Assembly (NCBI GenBank): GCA_018824085.1
Contig: JAHJHI010000037.1
Location: forward strand, 1 to 64,000
DNA from: Gammaproteobacteria bacterium
GTDB taxonomy: Bacteria; Pseudomonadota; Gammaproteobacteria; Burkholderiales; Rhodocyclaceae
Length of the DNA: 64,000 nt
Reading direction: 5' to 3'
Position 1 is the stretch's first letter, and each line of letters begins with the position of its first letter. Below the pieces are notes generated by a model that searched no databases, was not told the origin of the DNA, and saw only the letters and a program-made list of their open reading frames with translations. Shown piece by piece: positions 1-8,457 of the stretch. The position numbers and the translations under genes are program-made.

Positions 1-171
1 TACAGCCTGTACGGCTGGATCAAGCGCTATTCGGTGAGCCCGGCTCAGCGGGTACAACAGGACGGTCAGGCCGATGAGATTCGGCGCCTGAAGGCGGAGT
101 TGCGCCGGGTGAGCGAGGAGCGCGACATCCTAAAAAAGGCCGCCGCGTACTTTGCCAAGCAGTCCGGGTGA
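1..171 (+). CDS. IS3 transposase OrfA, C-terminal part (partial)
   Basis: Fifty-six codons of an IS3-family OrfA, open at the window edge. The end is the charged leucine-zipper-like segment usual for OrfA (RRLKAELRRVSEERDILKKA). The N-terminal helix-turn-helix that binds the terminal repeats is off the window. The stop TGA (169-171) overlaps the GTG start of orfB. A slippery heptamer A-AAA-AAG lies at 132-138, and the -1 frame stays open from there into orfB, so an OrfAB fusion transposase made by programmed frameshifting is expected. Confidence 0.85.
   Translation, partial: YSLYGWIKRYSVSPAQRVQQDGQADEIRRLKAELRRVSEERDILKKAAAYFAKQSG
132..138 (+). promoter_or_regulatory. -1 ribosomal frameshift site (AAAAAAG)
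   Basis: The heptamer A AAA AAG is in register with orfA codons (aaa at 133, aag at 136). Reading after a -1 slip continues without stop through 138-170 into orfB. This is the standard IS3-family signal for making OrfAB. Confidence 0.75.
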
Positions 172-1043
172 AGTACGCTTTCATCAAGGCCCACGAGATG
201 GAATATCGCGTACGGCGCATGTGTTCGGTGATGCGCGTGCATCCGAGTGGCTATTACGCTTGGCGCACACAGCCTGCGTCGGCCCGCGCCCGAGAGGATG
301 CCCGGCTGGGAGCGCTCATACGCACCAGTTGGGAAGAGAGTGGATGCGTCTATGGGTATCGCAAGATCAACAACGATCTGCGTGACCTGGGTGAGCGCTG
401 CGGCAAGCATCGCGTGGCGCGTCTGATGCGCCTGGCAAAGATGAAGTCACAGACAGGGTATGCGCGCAGGCCGCACTTTCGATCCGGCAAGCCGGCAGTG
501 GTGGCGCCGAACCATCTGCAACGCCAGTTCGCTGTCAGCGCACCGAACAAGGCTTGGGTTACCGACATCACGTACATCCGCACGCATGAGGGTTGGCTGT
601 ATCTGGCAGCAGTGCTTGATCTGTTCTCGCGACAGGTGGTGGGCTGGTCAATGGGCGAGCGCATGACGCGGGATCTGGCCATCAACGCCTTGCTGATGGC
701 TGTGTGGCGCCGCAAGCCGACGGAGGAGGTGATGGTGCATTCCGATCAGGGCAGCCAGTTCAGCAGCCACGACTGGCAGGATTTCCTGAAGGCACACCAT
801 CTGAAACCGAGCATGAGCCGGCGCGGCAACTGTCACGACAATGCGGTGGCAGAGAGCTTCTTCCAACTGCTGAAGCGCGAGCGGATCAAGCGCAAGATCT
901 ATCCGACGCGGGCTGATGCGCGGGCCGACGTATTCGACTACATCGAGATGTTCTACAACGTGAAGCGTCGGCATGGTTCCAGCAACGCGCTCTCGCCGGT
1001 AGAGTTTGAAAAGCAATACTTTCAGAGGCTCGGGAACGTCTAG
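168..1043 (+). CDS. IS3 transposase OrfB (DDE integrase-like)
   Basis: A 291-residue catalytic half of an IS3-family transposase, complete in length. The N-terminal segment (about 10-70) is the HTH_21-like region. The retroviral-integrase-like core follows, with the DDE triad visible as D133 in WVTDITY, D193 in HSDQGSQF and E229 in NAVAESFF, 35 residues after the second Asp as expected. The start is GTG at 168, overlapping the orfA stop. In vivo the active product is probably the frameshifted OrfAB. No internal stop is seen, so the element could be active if its left end is intact. Confidence 0.92.
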   Translation: MKYAFIKAHEMEYRVRRMCSVMRVHPSGYYAWRTQPASARAREDARLGALIRTSWEESGCVYGYRKINNDLRDLGERCGKHRVARLMRLAKMKSQTGYARRPHFRSGKPAVVAPNHLQRQFAVSAPNKAWVTDITYIRTHEGWLYLAAVLDLFSRQVVGWSMGERMTRDLAINALLMAVWRRKPTEEVMVHSDQGSQFSSHDWQDFLKAHHLKPSMSRRGNCHDNAVAESFFQLLKRERIKRKIYPTRADARADVFDYIEMFYNVKRRHGSSNALSPVEFEKQYFQRLGNV

Positions 1044-1103
1044 AAAACCCGGGGCGATTCACCCGGTGCGGATATCTGTCGATGGAAACAGGCTACGGAG
1101 TGC

Positions 1104-2066
1104 CTATCTGGCATTCAGGTGCGGGTCCTGTCTCGTTGCCGATCCCGTCACCGCCGCAACGTCGATCCCGCGGACCAACCGTGTCGCCAGCTGTTTGTTC
1201 TTCAGCTGATCCAGCCACCAATCCAGTGCGCGTCCCTGGTAGTCGCCGCGCCAGGCCACGAAGAGCTGATTGGGCTCGCGCGGGTCCGCCATCTCTTTCT
1301 CGACCAGATCGCCCCGCTGCAGAAATCCAGCCACCCGCTCGCGCGGTAGCCAGCCGACACCCAGCCCCTGGCGCTGGGCTTCGATCTTGGCGCGCATGCT
1401 GGGCACTGCCAGCGTGGCTTGGCCACCTTGCACGCCATAGCCGCGCACATCCAGCCTGCGCGAGGTGTCGGCAACGACGACCGAGCGATGCTGGCTGACG
1501 GCAGTCCTGTCCAGGGGGGCCTTCACCTTGGCCAGCGGGTGGCGCGGTGCCACCGCGAAGACCCAATCCATCGCCCCCAGTTCGAACCAGCGCAGCCCGG
1601 GAATCACCGGCGGTTCGTTGGTGGCGCCCACCACCAGATCTGCGCGGCCTTCGCGAAGTGCATCCCAGGTTCCGGTCAGCACTTCATGGGTGATCCGCAG
1701 GGTGACGCCGGACTTCAGGGCGTCGAAGGCCTGTATGACTGGCACCAGGGTCTCGAACTCGAGAACCTCGTCGGTCACGATCCACAAACGGTCTTCCCAG
1801 CCGCCGGCCACCTGCTTGACGCGCTGCGTCAGCCGCGAAACGTCCAGCATGAGCCGCGCGGCTTCCTGGGCCAATAGCTGGCCAGCCGGCGTGAGCTGAA
1901 GCCGGTAGCGGCGGCGGTCGAACAGCAAGGCGTCAAACCGGTCTTCCAACTGTCTCGCGGCGTGCGACACCGTGGACGGCGCCTTGCCCAATCGGGCGGC
2001 TGCCCGCGACAGACTGCCGGTGTCCCGGATGGCTTCCAGCAGGGACAGTTCGTCGACAGACAACAT
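1104..2066 (-). CDS. LysR-family transcriptional regulator
   Basis: A 320-residue LysR-type regulator. The N-terminal winged HTH (residues about 4-62) contains the usual SLSRAAARLGKAPSTVSHAA recognition region and FDRRRYRLQLTPAG wing. The effector-binding periplasmic-protein-like domain covers about 90-295. It is divergent from the SDR gene starting at 2171 with about 104 bp between them, the classic arrangement in which a LysR protein controls the neighbouring enzyme. The C-terminus runs close to the insertion sequence end (1061) but the length is normal, so the IS did not truncate it. The effector is unknown. Confidence 0.93.
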   Translation of the reverse strand: MLSVDELSLLEAIRDTGSLSRAAARLGKAPSTVSHAARQLEDRFDALLFDRRRYRLQLTPAGQLLAQEAARLMLDVSRLTQRVKQVAGGWEDRLWIVTDEVLEFETLVPVIQAFDALKSGVTLRITHEVLTGTWDALREGRADLVVGATNEPPVIPGLRWFELGAMDWVFAVAPRHPLAKVKAPLDRTAVSQHRSVVVADTSRRLDVRGYGVQGGQATLAVPSMRAKIEAQRQGLGVGWLPRERVAGFLQRGDLVEKEMADPREPNQLFVAWRGDYQGRALDWWLDQLKNKQLATRLVRGIDVAAVTGSATRQDPHLNAR

Positions 2067-2086
2067 GTTCGATTGCCTCGCACGAG

Positions 2087-2097
2087 TTCATCGTGAA
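2087..2097. promoter_or_regulatory. possible LysR operator (TTCATCGTGAA dyad)
   Basis: A perfect 4-bp inverted repeat TTCA-TCG-TGAA lies in the divergent LysR/SDR gap. Its position and T/A-bounded dyad form suit a LysR-type site. It is short, so chance is not excluded. Confidence 0.3.
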
Positions 2098-2170
2098 TAT
2101 GGTACGGAAATCTGCTGCTGGCGCGCCACCATCCGATCACAGCAATTCGCTGGTATCGAAGGAGATCGTG

Positions 2171-2920
2171 ATGAACCGCTTCACCGACAAAACAGTGCTC
2201 GTCACCGGCGGCAGCAGTGGCATTGGCCTGGCCACGGCCAGGGCTTTCGCAGCCGAAGGGGCCCGCGTGGTCATCACGGGCCGGGACGCCGTCGCGCTGG
2301 AGCAGGCGCGGGCTGCGCTGGGCGACAACGCCATCACGCTGCGCAGCGATGCGGGCCGCCTGGCCGATGCGAAGGCGCTTGCCGCGAGCCTGGCCGAGCG
2401 CGACGTGCGTCTGGACGCCGTCTTCCTCAACGCCGGCGCGGCCAGGTTCGCGGCCTTCCCGGATGTGGACGACGCCCTGTGGAACCAGATATTCGACACC
2501 AATGTCAAGGGTCCGTACTTCCAGCTCCAGGCGCTGCTGCCGCGGCTGAATCCGGGCGCGGCCATCGTGATCAACGGTTCCATCAATGCCCGCATCGGCA
2601 TGCCCAATACCTCTGTCTACGCCGCCAGCAAGGCAGCGGTCATCTCGCTGGCCAGGACGCTGTCGGCCGAGTTGCTGCCGCGCGGTGTGCGGGTCAACGT
2701 GGTGAGCCCAGGGCCGGTCACGACCCCGATCTACGGCAAGCTCGGGCTGGATGCGGCTGAGTTGCAGGCCACGGCGGCGCAGATCCAGAGCCAGATCCCG
2801 CTCGGGCGCTTCGGTACGGCAGAGGAGATCGCCGCCACCGTGCTGCACCTTTCGGCGCCGGAGTCCGCGTTCATCGTGGGCACCGAGATCATTGCCGACG
2901 GTGGCATGAGCCAACTCTGA
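2171..2920 (+). CDS. SDR-family NAD(P)-dependent oxidoreductase
   Basis: A classical short-chain dehydrogenase/reductase of 249 residues. The glycine motif TGGSSGIG is at 12-19, NAG at about 87-89, and the catalytic Ser137, Tyr150 and Lys154 (YAASK) are present. The substrate is unknown. The start ATG at 2171 is chosen over an in-frame upstream codon because it is preceded by a good AAGGAG and because the family begins just before the strand-1 VLVTGG. It is divergent from the LysR gene and probably its target. Arg38 after the second strand (VVITGRD) hints at NADP(H) use, which is an inference. Confidence 0.93.
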   Translation: MNRFTDKTVLVTGGSSGIGLATARAFAAEGARVVITGRDAVALEQARAALGDNAITLRSDAGRLADAKALAASLAERDVRLDAVFLNAGAARFAAFPDVDDALWNQIFDTNVKGPYFQLQALLPRLNPGAAIVINGSINARIGMPNTSVYAASKAAVISLARTLSAELLPRGVRVNVVSPGPVTTPIYGKLGLDAAELQATAAQIQSQIPLGRFGTAEEIAATVLHLSAPESAFIVGTEIIADGGMSQL

Positions 2921-3017
2921 CTGAAACCCGGGGAGGTATCTTGAACGTTCCGCAGCGCTCCCCGATTCGCGGGTGCGGCCATGCGCATGGTGGCGCAGCC
3001 GTCCGCCCGCGCAGTGA

Positions 3018-3186
3018 TGTGCAAGCCAGATGCCTCCCGGCGCGAATCCGCATAGACTTTCGACTGATTGACCCTGTCCAGTAACGTCTGTGGCGCGCTG
3101 CCAATCTTCGGCGCAATCGACTCGACCGGTACCATCCAGGCAGCCTGCTTGCACATCGCGGGTGAGAACTCGCTTGATATCTTCAT
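3018..3186 (-). pseudogene. relic of an IS3-family orfA
   Basis: On the minus strand the stretch from 3186 reads as a decayed IS3 OrfA N-terminus. It keeps the order FSPAM..QAAWMV, then SIAPKIGSAPQTL, then a degraded DRVNQS.VYADSRR. This matches the family pattern FSPEVRERAVRMV..IAxKIGCxxETLRxWVRQAE. The segment normally between the two parts is missing and the reading continues into unrelated sequence. There is no matching orfB. This is a fragment of an old insertion, different in sequence from the element at 1-1061. Confidence 0.6.
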
Positions 3187-3336
3187 GCCCCCGTCTTCTG
3201 GAGGCCAGTCCACACACGGGGCAGTTCAGTGCCGGGGGAGCACGCTTGATTTGTGAGACGGCAAGACCAAGCGCAGAAAACATGTCTCGCCAATCCGGAC
3301 CTGGACATCGTTCCCACTTCAACCAAGAAGTCCCAT

Positions 3337-3588
3337 ATGACATCTCAAATCTCAGCGCGAGGCCCACTCACTCCGTACCCGCTCGCTGCTCCTGCGTTGC
3401 TTGTCATGTTGGTTTGTGCCGGCAGAGACGACAGCACCACGGCTCCAGGAGCACCAATCATCGGGGCCGCATCGGCAGGCGATGCAAGTGTCGGCATCGC
3501 CTTGATCGCGCAAGCGCTGCTCGCCGCCGAGGCCGGCTTCATCAACGGCATCACGCTGTCGATCAACGGCGGAGCGTACTTGTCATGA
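3337..3588 (+). CDS. small ORF ending in an SDR C-terminal tail, coupled to the efflux operon
   Basis: An 83-codon reading frame whose stop overlaps the efflux outer-membrane gene start (ATGA, 3585-3588). The last 30 residues (GFINGITLSINGG plus AYLS) look exactly like the C-terminal strand and tail of a short-chain dehydrogenase. The N-terminal part is an unrelated hydrophobic stretch (PLAAPALLVMLVCAG, about residues 17-31). No Rossmann core or catalytic residues remain. It is most simply a chimeric remnant of a lost SDR gene. It could still be translated and serve as a leader for the downstream gene. Whether a protein accumulates is unknown. Confidence 0.4.
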   Translation: MTSQISARGPLTPYPLAAPALLVMLVCAGRDDSTTAPGAPIIGAASAGDASVGIALIAQALLAAEAGFINGITLSINGGAYLS

Positions 3589-5048
3589 CCCGGTCGACGA
3601 TCGGCATGATCGCGGCGGCGGCCTGGCTGCTGACGGCGGCAGGTTGCGCCTCGGTGGCACCGGTCGGACCACCGCCGCAGGCGGTCGACGTCTCCGCGCA
3701 GTGGGCTGCTGACATCGACGCCACGGCGGCCATGCCCGCTTCACTCGCGCAATGGTGGCAGCGGTTCGGCGATGCGCAGCTGTCGCGCCTCGTGGAGCGC
3801 GCGCTGCAGGCCAACACCAGCGTAAACAGCGCCCAGGCTGCGCTGCGCGAGGCGCGTGCGCTGCGTGATGTCTCCGCGGCCGGCCTGTTGCCCACGCTCA
3901 GCGGTTCAGCCAGCGCGCAGCGCAGCCGCTCGGGCAGCGGCAGCGCCAAAACCGAATACAACACCTTTCAGGCAGGCCTGGACGCGAACTGGGAACTCGA
4001 CGTCTTCGGCGGCCAGCGCAGCATACTGCAGGCCAGCGAGGCCAATGTTCTGGCCAACGCCGCCAGCCTGGGCGACGTGCAGGTGTCGATCGCGGCCGAA
4101 GTCGCGCTCGACTACATTGCGCTGCGCAACGCCCAGGCGCGCCTGGGCATCGCACGAGCGAATCTGGCAAGCCAGCGCGAGACGCTGCAGATCACTCAAT
4201 GGCGCCGACAGGCCGGACTTGTCACCTCGCTCGATGTCGAACAGGCGCTTGCCTCGGCCGAGCAGACGGCGGCGCTGTTGCCTGCTTTGCAGAAGACCGT
4301 GGACCAGACCGCGCACGCACTGTCGGTTCTGGCCGGCCAGGCGCCGGCCGCGTTGTCGGCCGAGCTCGGCGTCGTCGGCCCGGTGCCGGCCGCGCCTGAT
4401 GGCCTGGCGCTCGCCTTTCCGGCCGAGACCCTGCGCCAGCGCGCCGATGTCCGTGCCGCCGAGTTTGAGTGGAGCGCGGCGCGCGCCCGCGTCAATCAGG
4501 CCGAAGCCGCGCGCTGGCCGAGCGTTTCGCTCGGTGGCTCGCTGGGCTTGAGCTCACTTACGCTCGGATCGCTGACTGACGGCGCCTCGCTCGTGAGCAG
4601 CGTGCTGGGCAGCGTTACCGGTTCGCTGTTCGATGGCGGTGCAGCGCGCGCGCAGGTCGGCGCGCAGCAAGCTGCGCTCGAGCAGTCGCTGCAAAACTAC
4701 CGTTCCGTCGTGCTCATTGCACTGAGCGATGTCGAAGATGCGCTGGTCGCGCTGCGGCGCGACCGCGAGCGGCTGGCCCGCCTGAAGGATGCCGCCGACG
4801 CGGCCGCCAATGCGGCGGAGCTGGCGCGCCAGCAGTACGCCAGCGGGCTGGTCGATTTTCAGACTGTTCTGCTGACGCAGCGCACGCAGCTCGGCGCCCA
4901 GGATGACGTGGCCAGCGCCAGCGCCGACGTCAGCAGCGACCATGTGCGCCTTTACAAAGCCCTGGGCGGTGGCTGGTCGCCCGATGGCGCATCCGGCGCC
5001 AGCACGCAAGCCACGGTTCGCCTCACAACAACCGCAGCACCGCACTGA
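3585..5048 (+). CDS. NodT-family outer-membrane efflux lipoprotein
   Basis: A 487-residue outer-membrane factor of the NodT/OprM type, forming the outer-membrane channel of a tripartite pump. A lipoprotein signal peptide ends in LLTAAGC with Cys21 as the lipidated residue. Two OEP repeats follow (about 75-255 and 275-465), with the typical LPTLSGSASAQRS and WPSVSLGGSLGL strands. The start ATG at 3585 overlaps the stop of the preceding small frame and is the only start that gives a signal peptide. It is first in an operon with a membrane-fusion protein and a MacB-type ABC transporter, so this pump carries its own channel rather than sharing TolC. Confidence 0.93.
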   Translation: MTRSTIGMIAAAAWLLTAAGCASVAPVGPPPQAVDVSAQWAADIDATAAMPASLAQWWQRFGDAQLSRLVERALQANTSVNSAQAALREARALRDVSAAGLLPTLSGSASAQRSRSGSGSAKTEYNTFQAGLDANWELDVFGGQRSILQASEANVLANAASLGDVQVSIAAEVALDYIALRNAQARLGIARANLASQRETLQITQWRRQAGLVTSLDVEQALASAEQTAALLPALQKTVDQTAHALSVLAGQAPAALSAELGVVGPVPAAPDGLALAFPAETLRQRADVRAAEFEWSAARARVNQAEAARWPSVSLGGSLGLSSLTLGSLTDGASLVSSVLGSVTGSLFDGGAARAQVGAQQAALEQSLQNYRSVVLIALSDVEDALVALRRDRERLARLKDAADAAANAAELARQQYASGLVDFQTVLLTQRTQLGAQDDVASASADVSSDHVRLYKALGGGWSPDGASGASTQATVRLTTTAAPH

Positions 5049-5090
5049 CACCCATTGCCACTGCGCACTATCACTTGACACCGATCCGCC

Positions 5091-6401
5091 ATGAGCCAGA
5101 AGAACGCTGACATCCCCACTGACCTGCAATCCCTGCTGGGTGAAGACCATCCTCCGCGCTGGTGGCAGCGCGGCTCGCTCTGGTTCGTTCTCGTTGCGCT
5201 GCTTGTCGTGGCCGGCGGTGTCTATTACTGGCAGGCGCAAAGCGCCAGCAGGGCCGCTCCCACCTACGTGACCACCGAACTGCGCAAGGGAAACATCACG
5301 CTCAGCGTGTCGGCCAACGGCACGCTGCAACCCACGCGTTCCGTGAACATCGGCAGCGAGCTCTCGGGCACGGTCAAGCGCGTGCTGGTGGACGTGAACG
5401 ACCACGTCAAGACCGGCCAGGTGATGGTGGAGCTGGACGCGTCGAAGTTCAACGACCAGGTGACCCGATCGCGCGCCTCGCTGGCCGCCGCCCAGGCCCA
5501 GCTTGCGCAAAGCAAGGCCACGGTCGCCGAATCCCGCGCCAGCCTTGCGCGCCTGGAGGAAGTCTTCAAGCTCTCTGGCGGAAAGGTGCCTTCGGCCACC
5601 GAGCTCGACAGCGCACGCGCCACGCTGGCTCGCGCCGAGGCCGCCGAGTCGAGCGCTGCCGCCAACGTGGGCGTGGCCAGGGCCACGCTCTCGACGGATG
5701 AAACCAACCTCTCAAAAGCCTCGATCCGCTCGCCCATTGACGGCGTGGTGCTCAGCCGCTCGGTCGACCCGGGCAACGCGGTGGCCGCCTCGCTACAGGC
5801 TGTCACCCTGTTTACCGTGGCCGAGGACCTGACCCAGTTGCAGCTCGAAGCCAGCGTGGACGAGGCCGACGTGGGCGCTGTGAAGGTGGGGCAAAAAGCC
5901 AGCTTCACCGTCAGCGCCTACCCCTCGCGCCGGTTCCCGGCCACGATCCGCCGCGTGGCCTATGGCTCGACCACCACCAACGACGTTGTGACCTACGTGG
6001 CCACGCTCGATGTGGACAATGGCGACCTCAGTTTGCGCCCCGGCATGACCGCCGTGGCCACCATCGTGGCCACCGAGCACGACGACGTGCTGCTGGTGCC
6101 CAACACCGCGCTGCGCTTCTCGCCGACCGCAGCGGCCGCAGCGAACAGGTCCCCGGGGAGCAGCAGCATCCTGTCCAAAATGATGCCGCGCCCGCCGGGC
6201 AGCAGCAGCACCAAAGTCGCGGGCGCCGAGAGCAAGGCCCCGGGCACACGCCAGATCTGGGTGCTGCAGGAAGGTCAGCCGGTTGCCGTGCAGGTGCAGA
6301 CTGGCATCAGCGATGGCCGTGTGACCGAAGTCGCCGGCGAGAACCTCACGCCCGGCATGGCCGTCATCACCGACCAGCGAAGCGCGGGCGCCGCGTCATG
6401 A
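5091..6401 (+). CDS. MacA-like periplasmic adaptor (membrane fusion protein)
   Basis: A 436-residue HlyD/MacA-family adaptor. One transmembrane anchor lies at about 24-45 after a short cytoplasmic N-terminus. The biotinyl-lipoyl-like hairpin halves (VNIGSELSGTVKRVLVDVND and SIRSPIDGVVLSRSVDPGN) flank a coiled coil at about 120-205. Beta-barrel and membrane-proximal domains follow. A low-complexity Ser/Pro stretch (RSPGSSS, PPGSSS) interrupts the C-terminal domain near 355-375. It is expected to bridge the MacB-type transporter to the outer-membrane factor. The stop overlaps the ATPase gene start (ATGA at 6398). The transported substrate, macrolide, lipopeptide or siderophore, cannot be told from sequence. 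Confidence 0.92.
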   Translation: MSQKNADIPTDLQSLLGEDHPPRWWQRGSLWFVLVALLVVAGGVYYWQAQSASRAAPTYVTTELRKGNITLSVSANGTLQPTRSVNIGSELSGTVKRVLVDVNDHVKTGQVMVELDASKFNDQVTRSRASLAAAQAQLAQSKATVAESRASLARLEEVFKLSGGKVPSATELDSARATLARAEAAESSAAANVGVARATLSTDETNLSKASIRSPIDGVVLSRSVDPGNAVAASLQAVTLFTVAEDLTQLQLEASVDEADVGAVKVGQKASFTVSAYPSRRFPATIRRVAYGSTTTNDVVTYVATLDVDNGDLSLRPGMTAVATIVATEHDDVLLVPNTALRFSPTAAAAANRSPGSSSILSKMMPRPPGSSSTKVAGAESKAPGTRQIWVLQEGQPVAVQVQTGISDGRVTEVAGENLTPGMAVITDQRSAGAAS

Positions 6402-7246
6402 GGGATGACGGCCCTCAAGCTCCGCCGCTGCGCGGGGCGCAGCCCTCCGAGGAGGGCGGGTCTGCCCTTGTGCGGTCCGGCGGCAGTCCCGATGCCCCTC
6501 ACGCTGCACCACCACTGATCCGTCTGCGCGGCATCACCAAGGTCTACGGCACGGGTGAAACGGCATTCCAGGCGCTCAAGGGCGTGGATCTGACCATCCA
6601 GAAGGGGGACTTCGTGGCTATCATGGGCCCCAGCGGCTCGGGCAAGTCCACGGCCATGAACACGCTGGGCTGCCTGGACACGCCGACCGCCGGCACCTAT
6701 GAGTTCGAGGGCGTGCAGGTGCAATCGCTCAGCCGCGACGAGCGCGCCCGCCTGCGCCGACGCTACTTGGGCTTTGTGTTTCAGGGCTTCAATCTGCTGG
6801 CGCGCACCTCGGCGCAGGAAAACGTTGAGCTGCCACTGATCTACCGCGGCGAGCCCGCCGCGCAGCGCCATGCCATGGCCGCGAACGCGCTTGAACGGGT
6901 CGGCCTCAAAGGGTGGGAACACCACACGCCGGGGGAACTTTCGGGCGGCCAGCAACAACGCGTGGCGATCGCACGGGCCATAGTCACCGAGCCCGCCGTG
7001 CTGTTGGCCGATGAACCCACCGGCAATCTCGATACCGCCCGCAGCAAGGAGATCATGGAACTGATCTGGCACCTGAACGCCGACCAGGGCATCACCGTGC
7101 TCATGGTCACGCACGAGGCAGAGATGGCCGCCTACGCGCGGCGCATCGTGCGCTTCGTGGACGGCATGGTGGAAAGCGACGAGCGCAACCCCGAGCCGGT
7201 CGGGCTCCTGGCGGGACGCGTTGCCACGGCCATGGGAGCGGATTGA
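6398..7246 (+). CDS. MacB-type ABC transporter ATP-binding protein
   Basis: A 282-residue ATPase of the LolD/MacB family. Walker [10 protein letters not shown] is at 77-85, the signature LSGGQQQR at 181-188 and Walker [10 protein letters not shown] at 201-209, with the H-loop in MVTHEAE. The first 38 residues are an extra low-complexity leader not usual in the family. They are kept because the ATG at 6398 overlaps the macA stop. An alternative start nearer [13 protein letters not shown] cannot be excluded. The ATPase and permease are separate genes here, whereas E. coli MacB is one polypeptide. The stop overlaps the permease start. Confidence 0.93.
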   Translation: MRDDGPQAPPLRGAQPSEEGGSALVRSGGSPDAPHAAPPLIRLRGITKVYGTGETAFQALKGVDLTIQKGDFVAIMGPSGSGKSTAMNTLGCLDTPTAGTYEFEGVQVQSLSRDERARLRRRYLGFVFQGFNLLARTSAQENVELPLIYRGEPAAQRHAMAANALERVGLKGWEHHTPGELSGGQQQRVAIARAIVTEPAVLLADEPTGNLDTARSKEIMELIWHLNADQGITVLMVTHEAEMAAYARRIVRFVDGMVESDERNPEPVGLLAGRVATAMGAD

Positions 7247-8457
7247 CCATGTGGCTCAACACACTCCTGCTCGCCTTGCGTTCGATCCGGCGCAACCTGA
7301 TGCGCTCCTTTCTCACCATCCTGGGCATCGTGATCGGCGTCAGCGCCGTCATCACCATGGTCACGGTGGGCAATGGCGCCACGCTGGCGGTGCAGAACCA
7401 GATTTCCGGTCTGGGCACCAACTTGCTGCAGGTCCGCCCGGGCCAGCGCATGGGTCCGGGCAGTGGCAGTTCCAGCGCGCCCTTGTTCAAGGAGGGCGAC
7501 GCCGAGGCCATCGCCACTCAGATTGGTGGCGTCGCGGCTGCCGCACCGCAATCGCGTACGGGCGGCACGCTGGTGGCCAACGGCCGCAACTGGGCCAGCA
7601 TCGTCACGGGCAGCACCAACGACTGGCTCGCAATCGGCAACTGGACACTGGCCCAGGGCCGCGAGTTCTCCGACGCCGAGCTGCGCGCCGGCGCGGCGGT
7701 CTGCATGATCGGCGAAACCGTGCGACGCGAGCTTTTCGGCAGCAGCCCGGCGCTGGGTGAGGCGCTGCGGGTGAAGCAGATCAGCTGTGAGGTCATCGGC
7801 GTGCTTGGCGCCAAGGGCCCGGGATCGTTCGGCAACGACCAGGACGATCTGGTTCTCGTGCCGATCAAGACGTTGCAGCGCCGCATCACCGGCAACACCC
7901 AAGTCAACGACTTGCTCGTGTCCATGGCCGATGGCAGCGACAGCACGCGCGTCAAGGCCAGCCTGACGCAGCTGCTGCGCGAGCGCCGAAAGCTGGCCGA
8001 CACCGACGAAGACAACTTCAACGTGCTCGACACCAAGCAACTGGCCGCAACGCTTTCGGGCACCACTAAGGTGCTGACCACGCTGTTGGGTGCGGTGGCC
8101 GCCGTCAGCCTTCTGGTGGGCGGCATCGGCATCATGAACATCATGCTGGTCAGCGTCACCGAGCGCACCAAGGAAATCGGCTTGCGACTGGCCATTGGTG
8201 CGCTGGAGCGCGAGGTGTTGCTGCAGTTTCTGATCGAGGCCGTGGTGCTGGCTGCGTTGGGTGGATTGATCGGCATCGCGCTCGCCACCGCAGCCTCGAT
8301 CGGCCTTTCGATCTTGATGAACGTGCCCTATGCATTCAGTCCTGGCGTCAACCTGCTCAGCTTCGTCTTCTCGGCAGGCATCGGCGTGGTGTTCGGCTAC
8401 TTCCCGGCTCGCCGGGCGGCGCGGCTGAACCCGATCGATGCGCTGCGACATGAATGA
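7243..8457 (+). CDS. MacB-type ABC transporter permease
   Basis: A 404-residue permease with the MacB periplasmic core domain and a C-terminal FtsX domain. The first membrane segment is at about 20-43, followed by a large periplasmic region (about 45-275). Three further membrane helices follow, starting near VLTTLLGAVAAVSLLVGGIG, with the conserved MNIMLVSVTERTKEIGLRLAIGA coupling region between them. It ends in NPIDALRHE, a typical MacB C-terminus. It is the last gene of the four-gene efflux operon, with a 4-nt overlap to the ATPase. Four-helix mechanotransmission transporters of this type move substrate from the periplasm through the outer-membrane factor. Confidence 0.93.
   Translation: MTMWLNTLLLALRSIRRNLMRSFLTILGIVIGVSAVITMVTVGNGATLAVQNQISGLGTNLLQVRPGQRMGPGSGSSSAPLFKEGDAEAIATQIGGVAAAAPQSRTGGTLVANGRNWASIVTGSTNDWLAIGNWTLAQGREFSDAELRAGAAVCMIGETVRRELFGSSPALGEALRVKQISCEVIGVLGAKGPGSFGNDQDDLVLVPIKTLQRRITGNTQVNDLLVSMADGSDSTRVKASLTQLLRERRKLADTDEDNFNVLDTKQLAATLSGTTKVLTTLLGAVAAVSLLVGGIGIMNIMLVSVTERTKEIGLRLAIGALEREVLLQFLIEAVVLAALGGLIGIALATAASIGLSILMNVPYAFSPGVNLLSFVFSAGIGVVFGYFPARRAARLNPIDALRHE

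Larger units (their letters stand above)
1..1061 (+). mobile_element. IS3-family insertion sequence, right part
   Basis: The window opens inside orfA of an IS3-family element and runs through a complete orfB. The right end is placed at 1061 because the bases after the orfB stop, read inward on the minus strand, begin TGAATCGCCCCGGGTTTT. This is the TGAA-CGCCCCGGG type of terminus common in betaproteobacterial IS3 elements. The left end lies outside the window, so terminal-repeat matching and the target duplication cannot be checked. Confidence 0.8.

Noticed and set aside
1829-3367. Long minus-strand open frame across the LysR/SDR region
   Set aside because: It is a shadow of the SDR and LysR genes in another frame; rich in Arg/His/Gly with no family pattern.
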